A DNA stretch of 64,000 nt. Origin: Chaenocephalus aceratus (lineage: Eukaryota > Chordata > Actinopteri > Perciformes > Channichthyidae). Shown piece after piece: positions 31,655 to 43,139 of this stretch (positions are counted from its first letter, which is position 1; every line of letters starts with the position of its first letter). Location: the NCBI GenBank assembly GCA_023974075.1, contig JAMFTG010000048.1, positions 186,001 through 250,000 of the forward strand, in the 5' to 3' direction. The notes below the pieces were generated by a model. The model made no database searches. It was not told the DNA's origin and was given only the letters and a program-made list of their open reading frames with translations. Position numbers and translations under genes: made by a program.

Positions 31655-34600
31655 TTTAGTCAACATTGGACTACGAAGTTACTCTCCTGTAACAAAACAC
31701 TTCCAACAGAAGCACAACATACCGGATGACATTATCGAGAGCACCGGGCTCTCCGTGGACTGTTGTCGGCTCTTACAAGCGGCGTAGAGGGGAGGGAGGG
31801 GAAACAAGAAGCGGGGCGTGCCGAGCTGGTCTGCTAACCAGGCTAAGGAAACTGCCTACAAAACCCCGCTCCCGAGGCCTCTTTCTGGCCAACGTCAGAT
31901 CCATCGTACCCAAGATAAACGAGCTGGAGCTGCGGATAGTCACCAACAACTTTGTCCACAACTGCTGTGTGATGATTATGACTGAAACCTGGCTTCACCC
32001 CGGGATACCGGACGCTGCTGTGCAGCTAGCGGGGCGCACTATCCACCGTCAGGACCGCAACAGCGAGTCGGGTAAGCGCAAAGGAGGAGGACTTTGTGTT
32101 TACATAAACAATGACTGGTGTTCACAGAGCCGAACTGTAGACAGTTACTGCTCCCCTTACATCGAAGCTTTAACGGTCATATGTCGGCCTTTCTACCTCC
32201 CTAGAGAGCTAACTGTAGTAACTATCACAGCTGTTTATATACCTCCAGACGCAAATACTAGCTTAGCCCTCACCCACCTCCATACTGCCATTAGCAAACT
32301 GCAGCAGGCTCACCCTGATGGAGTACACATTGTCGCTGGTGATTTTAACCGGGCATCCTTAAAGACTGTTCTCCCAAAATTCAGCCAATATGTGAAAAGT
32401 GCCACCAGAGAGAGAAACATACTAGATCATGTCTACTGTAACATCAAGCAGGCATACAAAGCAGTGACACAGCCACATGTCGGCCAGTCAGACCATCTGT
32501 CACTGCATCTCATTCCAGCCTACACCCCCATCAGGAGACAATCAAAGCCCGTCACAAAACATATTGACACCTGGCCTGATGATGCCCTCTCTAGGCTTCA
32601 GGACTGCTTCAGTTGCACAGAGTGGAGTATATTTGAAAACCAAGACCTCAGTGACTACACCCAAGCTGTACTCTCCTACATCTCATACTGTGCTGGGAAC
32701 GTTACTGTGAGGAAACGAACCAGAGTTTTCCCAAATCAGAAACCCTGGATGACAGGCGAAGTGCGGCTTCTCATCAGAGAGCGCAACGCCACTTTCAGAT
32801 CAGGGGACAGAGAGAAGTACAGCACTGCTAGAGGAAATCTCAAGAGGGGAATTAAAGCTGCTAAGGAGAGCTATAGGAGAAAAATTGAGGGTCACATCTC
32901 AGATAACAACCCACGGCAAATATGGCAGGGAATACAGAACCTCACAAATTACCAGGGCAGGATCACTACAACAGTCCATTCTGACGCCTTGCTAGCAGAG
33001 GAATTAAACAGTTTCTTTGCACGATTTGAGGCAGTCAGACCAACAGCGCCCCCTCCAGTCTACAGCAGCACCTCACTAACACTTCATCAACACCAAGTGA
33101 GACGAGAACTGAGGTTAGTGAACCCCAGGAAAGCTGCAGGACCTGACGGTGTACCTGGGAAGGTACTTGTGTCATGTGCGGACCAACTATCTGAGATTTT
33201 CACCAGGATTTTTAATCTCTCCCTGACCCAAGCCATCATCCCATCATGCTTAAAATCAGCAATCATAATCCCCGCCCCCAAAACAACAGCAGCCAACAGC
33301 TGCCTAAACAACTTCAGGCCCATTGCCCTAACATCGGTAGTTATGAAATGCTTTGAGCGGTTGGTCTCGCATCACATCAAGGCCTGCCTCCCCTCAGCCT
33401 TCGAACCTCATCAGTTTGCCTTCAGGACAAACCGCTCCACGGAGGATGCCATTGCCATAACCCTCCACACCACACTAAGCCACCTGGAACATCCAGGGAA
33501 CTATGTTAGACTTCTCTTCATAGATTACAGCTCAGCCTTTAACACCATCATCCCTGACATCCTCATCAATAAACTTCTTGACCTCCACCTGCCCCCCTCC
33601 ACCTGTGCCTGGATAAAGGATTTCCTCACAAACAGACCACAATGTGTGAAACTGGGCTCCCATCTCTCTTCCACCCTAACACTCAGCACTGGCTCTCCCC
33701 AGGGCTGTGTGCTAAGTCCACTCCTGTATGCCTTATACACACATGACTGCTCTCCCACCTACCCTTCAAACACCATCATTAAATATGCAGACGACACCAC
33801 TGTCATCGGGCTCGTCTCAGGAGGTGATGAGACAGCCTATAGAGAGGAGGTCCGTAAACTGACGGAGTGGTGCGCGGTCAACAACCTACTGCTTAACTCC
33901 ATAAAAACGAAAGAAATCATTATCGATTTCAGGAGAACAAGCACAGACCACGCCCCCCTCTACATTAATGGGGACTGTGTAGAGAGGGTGCCTTCATTTA
34001 AATTCCTGGGAGTCCACATCTCCCAGGAGCTCACCTGGTCCACAAACACCACGGCAGTGATAAAGAAGGCCCAGCAGCGACTGTACTTCCTGAGACTGCT
34101 CAGAAAGAACCATCTGAATCAGAAGCTGCTGGTGACCTTCTATCGCTCGACAGTTGAGAGCGTCCTCACATACTGCATCTCTGCTTGGTATGCAGGGTGC
34201 TCGGCTGCCGACAGGAAGGCTCTGCAGAGGGTCATTAACACGGCCCAGAGGATTATTGGCTGCCCTCTGCCCTCCCTGGAAGACATCACCAGGTCTCGCT
34301 GCCTCAGGAGGACCAGTTCCATCCTGAAGGACTCATCCCACCCAGCCCGTCATCTGTTCGACCTGCTGCCCTCGGGCCGGCGCTACCGTTCACTGAAAGC
34401 CCGCACCTCCAGACTCACAAACAGTTTCTTCCCATGGGCCATTAGGACATTAAACACACAAAAATAACTCCCCACATCCCCACTGTGCAATAATCCTGGT
34501 CTGTTTTTATGTATACTGTAATATTTATCATATATATATATTTTATCATAATTCTATTTTATTCATCTATTTATTTATTTATTAATCCTGGTCATCTACT

Positions 34601-34760
34601 TGACGATCCGAAGCTGTGTGCACTACTTGCTGGTCGTAACTGTCAGACCTTTTATTTTGTGTTTTAATATGTCTGTTTTTAAAGCACTCGCTGGAGCAGC
34701 AACCATGAATCTCGTTGTATATATGTACAATGACAATAAAAGCTTTTGAATTTGAATTTG
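31655..34760 (+). mobile_element. Full-length Rex1-like (CR1/Jockey group) LINE at the gene B splice donor
   Basis: The insert has a short 5' UTR, one long ORF (31726-34467), a 3' UTR with AATAAA (about 34735) and a tail of TTTGAA units. Comparison with the intact junction in gene A shows it entered the sequence aacagacctgctc; only acc or gacc can be a target duplication. It lies antisense to zinc-finger gene B, immediately next to the exon 1 donor. Its uninterrupted ORF and complete 3' end indicate a young insertion. Confidence 0.87.
31726..34467 (+). CDS. LINE endonuclease-reverse transcriptase, 913 codons, intact
   Basis: A single open frame carries an apurinic-type endonuclease at the N-terminus (LFLANVRSIVPKINELE, MTETWLH, AVYIPPDANTS, VAGDFNRA, GQSDHLSLHLIPAY) and a reverse transcriptase (KSAIIIPAPK, FRPIALTSVVMKCFERLV, FAFRTNRSTEDAI, FIDYSSAFNTI, STGSPQGCVLSPLLYALY, catalytic YADD at residues 687-690), then a C-terminal region. 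It would nick chromosomal DNA and prime cDNA synthesis on its own RNA. All catalytic motifs are visible and there is no stop, so activity is possible. The Rex1/Babar assignment is by motif recall; another CR1-group clade is possible. Confidence 0.9.
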   Translation: MTLSRAPGSPWTVVGSYKRRRGEGGETRSGACRAGLLTRLRKLPTKPRSRGLFLANVRSIVPKINELELRIVTNNFVHNCCVMIMTETWLHPGIPDAAVQLAGRTIHRQDRNSESGKRKGGGLCVYINNDWCSQSRTVDSYCSPYIEALTVICRPFYLPRELTVVTITAVYIPPDANTSLALTHLHTAISKLQQAHPDGVHIVAGDFNRASLKTVLPKFSQYVKSATRERNILDHVYCNIKQAYKAVTQPHVGQSDHLSLHLIPAYTPIRRQSKPVTKHIDTWPDDALSRLQDCFSCTEWSIFENQDLSDYTQAVLSYISYCAGNVTVRKRTRVFPNQKPWMTGEVRLLIRERNATFRSGDREKYSTARGNLKRGIKAAKESYRRKIEGHISDNNPRQIWQGIQNLTNYQGRITTTVHSDALLAEELNSFFARFEAVRPTAPPPVYSSTSLTLHQHQVRRELRLVNPRKAAGPDGVPGKVLVSCADQLSEIFTRIFNLSLTQAIIPSCLKSAIIIPAPKTTAANSCLNNFRPIALTSVVMKCFERLVSHHIKACLPSAFEPHQFAFRTNRSTEDAIAITLHTTLSHLEHPGNYVRLLFIDYSSAFNTIIPDILINKLLDLHLPPSTCAWIKDFLTNRPQCVKLGSHLSSTLTLSTGSPQGCVLSPLLYALYTHDCSPTYPSNTIIKYADDTTVIGLVSGGDETAYREEVRKLTEWCAVNNLLLNSIKTKEIIIDFRRTSTDHAPLYINGDCVERVPSFKFLGVHISQELTWSTNTTAVIKKAQQRLYFLRLLRKNHLNQKLLVTFYRSTVESVLTYCISAWYAGCSAADRKALQRVINTAQRIIGCPLPSLEDITRSRCLRRTSSILKDSSHPARHLFDLLPSGRRYRSLKARTSRLTNSFFPWAIRTLNTQK

Positions 34761-34762
34761 AC

Positions 34763-34952
34763 CTGCTCTGTGTATCCGAAGCTGAGGCTGTAAAACAGCG
34801 TCCAGAAGTTTCTGGAGTCTCTTGTTCTCCTCTTTGGAAAGAGACAGCTCCTCCTCGAGCTCTGCTATCGTTTTTTCCAACAGAGCAAATATCTCTTCAG
34901 CAGCAGCAGTGAGTCGCTGCTTCTTCAACAGCAGCATTTGGACTTCACTCAT
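34763..34952 (-). CDS. C2H2 zinc-finger gene B, exon 1
   Basis: Encodes MSEVQMLLLKKQRLTAAAEE through LLDAVLQPQLRIHRA plus one base, the same leucine/glutamate-rich leader as genes A and C. The exon ends GCAG and the donor GT (34761-34762) is still present, but the bases after it now belong to the LINE 3' tail (GTCAAATTC instead of GTCTGTTCC). Exon 2 is at 23482-24596, so the intron is about 10.2 kb. Whether the altered donor is used is not visible from sequence. Confidence 0.85.
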
Positions 34953-35252
34953 GTTTCCTAGATCCCCTTTTCCTGCAAACTCCGTTAAACACACCGTTTC
35001 TCTCTCCATCAAACTCTCAATCTGACTAGCGTTGCTAACGTGTTTCCAGCTAGCATGCTAAGCTAGTTCCTATAGTCCGAGGTAAACGCTCCAGAAAAAA
35101 GAGCACAGAGTCCATTCAGAGGTTTATCCAAACACAGAGATGATGGATCAGTAGAGTTGGAGCTCACACACACTTTCTCAGGAACACAGAGAGAGAGAGA
35201 ACCGTAGCGACGAGACGCCACCTCGATCCAGGTTAGAAAGAGCTTGGAACTT

Positions 35253-35262
35253 CACTTCCGGT
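35253..35262 (-). promoter_or_regulatory. ETS-like motif upstream of gene B
   Basis: Minus strand ACCGGAAGTG, about 300 bp upstream of the start codon, in the same context as upstream of genes A and C. Confidence 0.6.
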
Positions 35263-35488
35263 GCGGTTTGAGGACGTCAAAATAAAAGCGGGAAGGATTT
35301 CTTCTTTTTGGTTTTAAGAATGATTGGCATCCGGACGTTGCCTTAACACCTACTACTGGATCAATAATAAAACTAATCTTTCAAAACAAAACTATTATAA
35401 CTAACAGAAAATACTCGTAAAGGAAAAAGGGAAAATAAATAAACATTAAGCTAAACAGGTCGCAGTGCACAAATCAAATATCTGTATA

Positions 35489-36055
35489 GTGTTAGAAATT
35501 AAAATCAATGTGGATATGGCGTATTGAATTAAATACACTATTTAATTTAAATCAGTTTTATTCTGAAAAAATGGAAGTTCACACTAACTATTAACTTAAC
35601 ACTTTTATTCTGAAAATTCTTCATTTCCGGTTAGAATTAGCATGTGGCGAAATGCTACGTTTTCAAACCGTGAATTGAAGGTGAAATGACATGTGATGTT
35701 GTACACTAAACACACTGGGATTAGCACTCATTTATTGACGCTGAATAACATTTACAGGGAATGTTTAAATAACCACATACACCAGAATGATGTAATTTAG
35801 CAACAGAAAAAGGCAGGAATTGCATTGGACCCGCCCCCCACAATGCCGGCCAATAGGAGAAGACCTCAGATGACAACAGGAAGGGCAAGCCAATAATCGA
35901 TCTCTTCTACCCCCTGACCTGGACAGACAGGTCACATGAGGAGAGCGCCTCCTTTCGCAATTTCATTTGTACACCACCACATATTTTGTGTAATTAAATG
36001 CTGTTGACTTTTATAAGCTTCCCTTGACTCTTTTCAGTCTCCTGCCTTCAGGGTT
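35489..36055. repeat. LTR-like repeat, fullest copy, upstream of gene B
   Basis: Begins TGTTAGAAATT and ends CTCCTGCCTTCA. The copy split by Rex3 (about 3821-6153) matches over the whole length; partial copies are at 10775-10905 and, inverted, 47712-47765. Its position just upstream of all three zinc-finger genes suggests an insertion older than their duplication. LTR identity is inferred from termini only. Confidence 0.6.
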
Positions 36056-37880
36056 CTAGAATTGCTTTCACTACCAATGAGACACATATGACTCCAACTT
36101 GACTGCACCTGAGGTCAGGTTACAGGGGTACTGCCCATATTTAGTAGATCAAAAGGAGTGGCAGGACCTTCAACACATCCAGACCTCTAAGCATCAAACT
36201 CTGAACTCCGTTTCCAGTGCACTTTTTTGAAGACGGTAAAGATAGGCATGTTGGTGAGGAGGTCCGTGTTCATATTATGGACCAAACATTGCTTTAAACA
36301 TCTCCGACATTAAATGAAGAGCCAGCCAGGAGAGTGCTTGGTCTCTCAATGTATGGGAATTTAGTCCCAAGGGTTTTTCTGTCTGGTCTGAATGAAGAAG
36401 CGCCCAGAAAGTACATATCATTTGAAATAGATGAGGGGAGACAGAAAGAGAAACTGTAGGTGTATGAATAGAGGAGTGAAGGAAAAGGACACATTAAGGA
36501 ATGAAATGTGAAGGGATGAAAGGATGAATGGTTATGGGGATGAAGGATTGAGGGATAAAGCGTCAGGGTGATGGAAGAGAAAGGGAGGGTGGTTTTTAAA
36601 ATATCACTATTAGCATTTTTCCAAATGCAAATAATTTAAATTGATTCTCAGTTGAAGACTCTGTCTGTGGATCTTCATATCAGAAACATCCCAGATCCTT
36701 ATGAACACTGTGTTCCTTTCCTTCCTAGTGACACATCACCACATGGGGACACTATGGGAGATAAACAAAAGCAACACTTATTAGATTTGTGTTTGTATTG
36801 CTAGCTAATAATGAAACATGATATACCGCTAAGTGAAACAGAAAACTTGAAATCTAGAGATCTTTGAAGGTGATCTTTTCCAAACACTCGTCCGATGGTC
36901 CTTCACTTGTTGTAGAGCTGGCTGTTGATTTATTCTGATTGTAATCTGACACAGTAACATCTAACAAGGTCTTCTACTAGTGAGCTTATGTTTCATGGTG
37001 TGAACATCTAAACTGTACATGGAGTGAAAGGTGATGTTTCTGGCTCTCTGTTTTAAACAGACTTGATTGGCTCTGTCAGCCAGGACAGCTATTAACCAAG
37101 ACACTGACGAGGACTCTTAAAAGTTATTTATTATGTGGAATAAAAAAAACGATTTGACTAGACTTCTGTAATATCAACAACTCTGCAGTCTGCATGTAAC
37201 ACATAAGCATGTACACATAGTTGAAGCAGTAATATAGAGCACCTGACCACCGGCTGGTCTTAACGATGAATCATGTTTGACACCTCGACATGATTCACTT
37301 CAAGCTTCAAGCAGCTCATTCTCTAAACCTACAAGCTGCTGACTCCTATCTGCTGCTGCTGAACACTGACAATACAAACTCTAAGAGTTGAACGTGAATA
37401 TATCCACTTCGCACACATCCTGCACGGCCTCGCTCTCCTCAGGGACATTTCAACGTCCTTCTTCTGTGTTTCCATCAGGAGAGCATCTGAAGAGAATCAG
37501 AGAGACTTTGTGTGAAGGACCAGGGTACTGAAAAACCAGTAGTGCAGGTTGAGGTGCAAAAATACGGATTTTATTGACCCAATATATGTACAGTTTTAAG
37601 ATGGGTAATACAATCAATTAGGTTTAAACAAAAAGGTGTAGATATCAACAGACACAATCTAGCATGTACACGCATAAGCAGAACGTCACAAAAATGGGTG
37701 ACATCCTGTGTGCTCTTCTGTCCAAGAGCAACTCGCATACCCCCCCCCCTCATCTCCACACTGCAGTAATGTATAGCACTACTGGTCAGTCCATTATTGC
37801 ATGCAGGGGAAAGAGGCTCTAAAAGGGGTGGCTTAAATGGAGTGGCCTCTTCAAACACCCCTCAGGGTTTGAGAGGAATG
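36056..37880. other. No gene recognised; possible flank of the Gmr1-like LTR
   Basis: Mostly unique-looking DNA with short ORFs that are not protein-like. A GATGAAxGGxT-type simple region is at 36480-36570. The last 300 bp or so may be the outer part of the gypsy LTR that continues at 40726 beyond the long-TIR element, because the same gtgtagtcc sequence occurs on both sides of that element. Confidence 0.4.
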
Positions 37881-37889
37881 GTGTAGTCC

Positions 37890-40725
37890 CAGCCTGTCCT
37901 CCTACAAAAAACGACCATATAGGTCGATTGTTCAGCAGCTAAATACGACCCAGAGTCACATTTTAAAGTGTTGCACCTCTAGTGGTCGTGTAAGAAACAA
38001 CATGCTCCTGTCTCTGGAAAATCCTAAATTGTGGAATAGTTTGGCCATTAAAATGCTTTTTTATTAGATTTCTAGCGAGAAGTGTATATTGTACTTTTAT
38101 AATCCACGTCCAGTGGATGTGTAGGATCTACAGTTTGATAGATATACGAAGATGATTTGAGGTCTCGCCAGGAGAACGTGACCTGTATATGGGCAACTTC
38201 CATGTAAAGTTAGCGTGGGTGAAAACAGTATTTCTGGTCTCGAAGTTTTCATAATAAAACCGGAAGTATTCCCCACACTGTCAAATGATTACGCAGTGAT
38301 ATCTCCATTACTCATCCACTAAAAAACATCAGTGTATCCTTGTTAATTACACAATATTGATTGGTTTAAATTGTGTACAATACTTTTGTGTTTTTAACCT
38401 TCGATTTGGAGAAACAAATTGTTTTTTCGGAGTTTAGACACTACAGAGTTTCCGAAGACACTACACTACCCAGAATCCCCAGCTATCGTTTGGGACTACA
38501 ACATCCGCCTTGCTTTACAAACCCCGTGATTAGCCCTCAAGCTCTGTGATTGGATATTGGAGTGCGACAAGGTTACGCTGTCAAACAGCTCTTTGAAATG
38601 GAATGGAACCACGCCAGACTATCCAAAACTGGACTTGGACGGGTCCAGCCCGGCCCTCCCCCCCAGAATTACACTTGCTGGCTATTGTGTGTTTCGCAAC
38701 ATGTTCTATGTCACGTCTCTACTGGGAAATGTAGTTTTAAAAGACGTTTTCGTATTTCCCACAATTAGAAGTTGCCAGTATTAAACTGTATACATCCCTG
38801 GAGGTTTAGGGGACACGAAACACATTGGTGTTATCAAATTTAAAACATATAATTAATACATGGGTGAAAATTGCTTGTGTCCATAATGGGCAGCATTAAT
38901 ACCACATGACAGCTGGTCTTATGTCTTGAGCCCTCCTGTTGTTAATTGATAAGCCTGAAACATGCACTTGTCAAGGTTCAGATGCACATTTAGCAAATAT
39001 GGCAGTAGCCATCGATCATCTTAAGATAAGATACTTTATTGATCCCAAGTTGGGAAATGTTTTTGTTACAGCAGCATGTACTACTTTGTTCTACTCCACT
39101 ACAATTCAGAGGTTAACCTGGTATTTTTACTCTACTACATTTATTTTTGTTACTTTGCAGATTCTGATTAATTATGTGAAATATAAACAACCCTTAAATC
39201 AGACTTTAGTTACACCTGAGTAATATTCAGCCTTATCAGTTTGTCTGTTTTGCACATCCTCCTGTTAATATCTTTGGACGTCCTGCACTAAACTGTTTTA
39301 TTGTAGAGATCACGACAGTATCTTCTTGATATTTTCCATTCTATATTTCTATCATTGACCCTATTTGTATGTAGGCTACTCTTAATATTTAAATGTTTTC
39401 ATCAAATATAACTTATTCTATAACTAAATTCAATAACGTGCTTTAACCACTAGGAGGTGCGGTTTAGATCAGTGGTCTAGTTAATAAAACATAATAATAT
39501 CGTACATAATATGACTATTCACTTTATTGTGAAATTAAAACAGAACGGTAAAGGAAAATACAGTTTCAGTCTCTTGATGTGAAGCTTATGCATTGTAACA
39601 TGAACCTGTATAGACCTGTAACAGTCAACTGCATGAGGAGTTGGAAAGGTAGTTAATAAAATCAGTAATATCTTTAAAAACTACAAAAAAATCCCTTTCT
39701 ATCAGCTGTGCACCGTTATGGTGTAAATACAGACTATCTACTAATTGGATCAAATATAAAAGTCAGCCGAATTAGTGTTGATACTGCAAGGAGACGTATT
39801 GTGTGAAAAGAAATGGAAGATGTTGTTTAATTGTTGATATATTTATGGTCCACGTCACGTATTCAGTTTTGGCGGCATCTCTTCCAGTTTGTCAAAAGGT
39901 CGTCTGATCAGGGCTCTATACATACATATCTACGGCAGATCTGTAATATGTAATGCAGCCGAACCGTGTATTGCAATGCCGTTATGTGATGACTTCCAAA
40001 GTGAAAAGCAAGCACACTCGGAATAAAGTATTATTTTTTTTTTTTTTAATGTTTTCCGATTTCATATCACATAAACACCATATCCCGACGTGCATTGCGG
40101 CTTGATTTTAGCCTATCAAAACCTCTGAAAAAAGAAATGTGTCTCTCAGAATCGAAAGAGAAAAACCTATGGGAAAAACACAAAAGCATTGTACACAATT
40201 TAAACCAATTAATGTCGTATAATTAACTAGGATAAACTGATGTTTTTTAGTGGATGTGTAGTGCAGATATCACTGTTAAATCATTTGATCATTGGTTTTA
40301 TTATGAAAACGGCCAGACCGGAAATACTGTTTTCAACCCGTAACTTTACATGGAAGCTTGCCGCATATACACGTTCTCCTGACGAAACCTCAAATCATCT
40401 TCGTAATATCTATCAAACTATAGATCCTACATATCGACTGGACGTGGATTCTAAAAGTACAATATATACTTCTCGCAAGAAATCTAATCATAAAGCGTTT
40501 TAATGGCCAAACTATCCTACAATTTAGGATTTTACAGAGAGGGTTATTTGTGAATAAACAACCCTCTGTAACGTTTGCATTCAACGGGAGCACTCGAGGC
40601 CGACAATTTTAAAACGTAATTATAGGTCGTATTAAGCGCTTGAACAAACGACATATTTGGTCGTAATAAGGGCTTAAACAATCGACCCATTTGGTCGTAT
40701 GAGTTGGAGGACTTGTTGTGTAGTC
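37890..40725. mobile_element. Long-TIR DNA element 2
   Basis: Terminal inverted similarity of roughly 550-650 bp (about 37895-38420 against 40130-40715), ends containing GTCCTCC and repeated CGACC-TAGGTCG motifs. The 8-bp sequence tgtagtcc occurs just outside both ends (about 37882-37889 and 40726-40733), a likely target duplication. An internal block at 39764-40030 is shared with element 1 (16973-17240). No transposase. Within the element, 39010-39075 is a fragment of a common fish repeat with the ACTTTATTGATCCC motif. Confidence 0.75.
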
Positions 40726-40882
40726 CAATTAGCTGACACGTCTATAAAGGCAGGTGTTTTCCATCAGCTCAGCCTTTTGCCAGGAGCAAGGTGAGCTGTA
40801 AGACACTGACAATAGGATTACACACAACACAAATCACAATAGATATTTTAATCTCTGTGTAATGTAAACAAAATCATAACCT
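40726..40882 (-). repeat. Probable LTR remnant of Gmr1-like gypsy element
   Basis: Lies directly beyond the end of the RNase H frame in the minus orientation, where a 3' LTR is expected. It contains TATAAA (on the plus strand near 40743) and ends near CTACACAACA when read on the minus strand. No second LTR is available for comparison, so boundaries are uncertain. Confidence 0.45.
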
Positions 40883-41440
40883 TTACGATGTGTGTTCGTT
40901 TGTGAGGCTTGTAGCCCTCACACATTCCCCTCCTTCTGGAATCACGCCATGAGAGCGTGATAGGAAGTCTGCAGTAGTGTTGTCCCGGCCAGGAATGTCC
41001 TGGATGGTGAAGTTATATGGCTGCATTGCCAGGTACCATCGGGTGATGCGGCTGTTGGCATCCTTCATCCCTGCCATCCACTTCAGGGCTTTATGATCCG
41101 TTTGTAGGATGAACTCTCTTCCCAGGAGTTAGTACTTGAGAGAGTCTAGGGCCCATTTCACTGCCAGGCACTCTTTCTCAACAGTTGAGTAGCGAGTCTC
41201 CCTTGGGAACAGCTTCCTGCTGATATAGGCCACGGGGTGAAGGTCATTGGGCTCTCCCTGCAAAAGCACCGCTCCCAAACCTCTGTCTGAAGCATCCGTT
41301 TGCAATATGAAGTCTTTAGCAAAATCAGGACTACACAAAACAGGGTTCTTACTCAGTGCATCCTTGAGGTCGTTAAAACTCCGCCTCCTCACTCCACTGC
41401 AGCAAAGTTGGGCCCATCCGCTTAGTCATATTTGTTAGAA
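40883..41440 (-). pseudogene. Gmr1-like RNase H domain (stops and frameshift)
   Basis: RNase H motifs are ILQTDASDRGLGAVL, TVEKECLAVKWALDSL and, after a stop at 41129-41131, TDHKALKWMAG and DNTTADFLSR. A frameshift near 41390-41400 separates it from the RT C-terminus. This domain would remove the RNA strand during cDNA synthesis. Confidence 0.85.
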
Positions 41441-41627
41441 CAGCAGCACGAGAGGAGTAGTTAGGCACAAACCGACGGTACCAACCTGACATTCCCAGGA
41501 ATGACTTCAGATGGGTCTTTGTCTGCGGAGGCTGACAGAACTGGATGGCTTGTAGTTTGTGGGTCTGGGGTTTGATAACTCCGTTGCCAATAATATAACC
41601 AAGATATTCTGTCTCAGTCCTGCAAAA

Positions 41628-43139
41628 CTAGCACTTTGAGTGGTTGACAGTCAATCCAGCCTCCTTTAGACGTCCAATGACGGCTTTCAGATGGTCCAAA
41701 TGATCCTCCCATGTAGCACTGTGAATGACACTATCATCAAGATATGCTGCAGCAAAATCTGACAATCCCAACAATACCTGGTCCATTAATCTTTGGAACG
41801 TAGCTGGTGCGCCATGCAGTCCAAACGGCATTATGGAGAACTGGTACAGACCCCATGGTGTACGGAAGGCTGTTAACTCACGGGACTGTGGAGTCAGCGG
41901 CACCTGCCAGTAGCCTTTGCATAGATCAATCATGGTTAGAAACTTTGCTTTGCCCAACCGATCAATGAGTTCATCAATGCGAGGAACTGGATAGGAATCA
42001 AACTCAGAAATTGCATTCAGATAACGGAAGTCTATGCAAAACCGTATGGTGCCATCCTTCTTTGGTACCAATACAATGGGGTTGCACCACTCACTTCTTG
42101 ATACCTCAATGATTCCCAGGGATATCATCAGATCCACTTCCTCTTTAAGGGACACCAGGAGGCGCTCGGGGATTCTGTAGCTCAATCTTCGCACAGAAGC
42201 ATTCCTCTTTAGCACAATGTTGTGGTCAATAACGTTTGTACAACCAGGATTTTCTTTAAAAACTTCTGGGACACCGAGGGCACTGACCTGGGTTTGTTCA
42301 TCAGCTGTTAGGTGGTTGAGATCAGGCAAAGCAGCGACAGGTAGAGGAAGGTACTGCGAATCTTCGTCATCCTCTTCTTCCACATGTCTAATCAACAACA
42401 CTTCCTTTTCGTCGGACCTGGGAAACCATTCTTTTAATAGGTTAACATGCAAAATTCTCTGGGAGCGTGCTTCGCCAAGGGTTGCAATCACATACGTGGT
42501 TGCACCTATTTTTTTCCTTACCTCATAAGGCCCTTGCCATTTTGCGAGGAGTTTGTTGTCTTTTGTGGGAAGCATAACCAAAACCTTTTGTCCAGCAGAA
42601 AAACTCCTCTCCCTGGCAGATCTGTCATACCAGGTTTTTTGGTTATTTTGGGCCTCCCACACATTCTGCTGGGCCAGTGCAGTCATTCTGCTCAGTTTCT
42701 CCCTCATGTGGACAAGATAGGCAATGACACTCTGTGGCTCAGCTGGTTTGGGATCCTTTTCCCAGTGAGTTTTGAGCAAGGAAAGTGGGCCTCTTACCTC
42801 ATGTCCATATAAGAGTTTGAACGGGGAGAACCCAGTTGATGCTTGAGGGACTTCTCTGAAAGCAAAACGCACATAGGGTAACCACTGGTCCCAATCAGAT
42901 CCTGTTTCACAGATGAACTTCCTGAGCATTTGTTTCACTGTTTGGTTAAACCTCTCTGTCAAACCATCAGTCTGAGGATGGTAGGGGGTAGTCCTGATTC
43001 TTTTAATCCCCAGTAGTTTATACACATCCTGTATTAACTTAGACATAAAGTTAGTCCCTTGATCAGTAAGAATTTCTTTGGGAAACCCTACTCTCGCAAA
43101 GAACTGCACCAAACAAAAAGCAATTGACTTTGCTTTGAC
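41628..43139 (-). pseudogene. Gmr1-like pol: integrase C-terminal core fused to reverse transcriptase
   Basis: One open frame of about 500 codons. Integrase motifs: ILTDQGTNFMS (second catalytic Asp), TPYHPQTDGLTERFN (third catalytic Glu) and a chromodomain-less C-terminal GPYEVRKKIG-type domain. After an acidic linker (HVEEEDDEDSQY) comes RT: SLGIIEVSRSEW, NPIVLVPKKDGTIRFCIDFR, FLTMIDLCKGYWQVPL, MPFGLHGAPATFQRLMD and the active site AAYLDD (Y-L-D-D). A TAG at 41628-41630 ends it shortly after NHSKC; homologous text continues in the same frame. The first catalytic Asp of integrase lies in the lost 5' part. Confidence 0.88.

Noticed and set aside
37571..37858. 95-codon minus-strand ORF
   Set aside because: No recognisable motif, crosses a C run and lies beside an LTR-like segment; unsupported.
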